The position numbers and the translations under genes were made by a program. The notes under the pieces were generated by a model. That model was not told the DNA's origin and ran no database searches. It saw only the letters and a list, made by a program, of their open reading frames with translations. Below are positions 62,910 through 64,000 of a stretch of DNA of 64,000 bases, piece by piece. Source of the stretch: Pseudodesulfovibrio aespoeensis Aspo-2 (GTDB lineage Bacteria > Desulfobacterota > Desulfovibrionia > Desulfovibrionales > Desulfovibrionaceae). The stretch is from the NCBI RefSeq assembly GCF_000176915.2, contig NC_014844.1, positions 1 to 64,000 of the forward strand, given 5' to 3'. Position 1 is the first letter of the stretch; each line of letters starts with the position of its first letter.

Positions 62910-63499
62910 ATGACCCTTGAGACCTATGCCGCCTTTGTCCTGTTCGTGATCGTGATGACCGGCACTCCCGGCATCGGCAACCTGACCATGATGGCCATCG
63001 GTCAGGCCACCGGATTCCGCTCCGCGCTGCCATTTCTGGCAGGCACCACCGTGGGCATGCTCTGCCTGAACACGCTGGTGGGATTCGGCCTGGGCGGGCT
63101 GTTCATGGCCTCGCCAAGGGCGGCCTGGGCCATGAAGATCGTGGGTCTGGCCTACATCTTCTACCTGGCCTGGAAGCTCCTGCGCATGCAACTGGCCGAG
63201 GGCAGGGAGGCGCGCCGGTTCACCTTTGTGGAAGGGGTGTTCATCCACCCGCTCAACCCCAAGAGCTGGGCCATGTCCGTGGTCGGCTTCAGCCAGTTGG
63301 CCGACCCGTCCGTGGGGCTGCTCTCCCAACTGGCGGTGTTCATCCCCACCTTTTTCGTCTTCCAGGTGTCGTTTCACAGCCTGTGGGGCTGGGCCGGGTC
63401 CGTGCTCATGCGCACCCTGCGCTCCGGCTCCATGCTCGTCTGCGTCAACATCGCCCTGGTGGCCGTCATGGTCGGGGCCACGGTCTTTGCCCTTTTTGC

Positions 63500-63503
<4 letters not shown>
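62910..63503 (+). CDS. LysE/RhtB-family exporter
   Basis: A 197-aa inner-membrane exporter with the RhtB-type features TGTPGIGNLTMMAIGQATGF near the N-terminus and EGVFIHPLNPKSWAMSVVGF in the middle, and six helices. The substrate is probably an amino acid or related amine. CGGAG lies 8 nt before the ATG. The divergent MocR gene and its repeats suggest control by that regulator. The 3' end overlaps the fumarase stop codon by 4 bp (tail to tail). Confidence 0.92.

Positions 63504-64000
<497 letters not shown>

Overview
The window looks like a chromosomal segment of a high-GC, Gram-negative, anaerobic sulfate-reducer-type deltaproteobacterium (Desulfovibrionaceae, probably Pseudodesulfovibrio-like). 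The grounds are a class I hybrid-cluster protein, the larE-larB-larC set, heptose kinase and KdsC-type genes pointing to LPS, a long-clade phosphofructokinase, and a very dense set of PAS/GAF hybrid kinases and c-di-GMP proteins. No phage, transposase, CRISPR array, rRNA or intact tRNA was recognised. The assignment rests on gene content, not on a database search.

Layout. 0-5.1 kb: a chromosome-segregation locus (two parS sites, parA, an antisense zinc-ribbon gene, parB), then heptose-7-phosphate kinase and phosphofructokinase. 5.1-7.7 kb: small regulators, an AT-rich gap, a methyltransferase and a MarR regulator. 7.8-13.1 kb: a YdjC-like protein, the nickel-pincer cofactor genes larE-larB-larC (LarC lacks its C-terminal half), a DUF3431-like protein and an FtsX/MacB-type permease. 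13.2-19.3 kb: a TetR gene, a non-coding element bounded by inverted repeats, then a tetR-adaptor-RND efflux operon preceded by two direct-repeat operators.

19.3-27.4 kb is a signalling block. It holds a VOC-HAD fusion, a DisA_N-like diadenylate cyclase relative with an altered RHR motif, a two-TM peptide, a degenerate HD-GYP protein, a 57-aa membrane peptide, a periplasmic ligand-binding-like protein paired with a diguanylate cyclase, and an intact HD-GYP protein. 27.5-38.9 kb carries a glycosyltransferase, two very large hybrid histidine kinases, an amino-acid-binding-like periplasmic protein, and an ErcA-like iron alcohol dehydrogenase whose 3' end overlaps a PAS sensor kinase. 39-46 kb: hcp with a candidate FNR/HcpR-type site, a SagB-type dehydrogenase, and a three-gene operon (GAF-HD-GYP, HD, EAL-HDOD) ending in a 100-nt hairpin and tandem non-coding repeats.

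46.5-64 kb is more metabolic. It contains murI, a universal stress protein with a DASS transporter, an IlvH-like ACT protein next to phosphate butyryltransferase and butyrate kinase, cheR and an HDOD protein, a BASS-family transporter, a lemA-TPM-TPM membrane operon, a single-domain bacterial CULT (cereblon thalidomide-binding-like) protein, a divergent argO/argP-like pair, a MocR regulator divergent from a LysE-family exporter with clear direct-repeat operators, and the 3' part of a class II fumarase running off the window.

The observations most worth following are the altered DAC-like protein with its degenerate HD-GYP neighbour, the bacterial CULT protein with an intact tryptophan cage, the truncated LarC, the VOC-HAD fusion, and the two structured non-coding islands.
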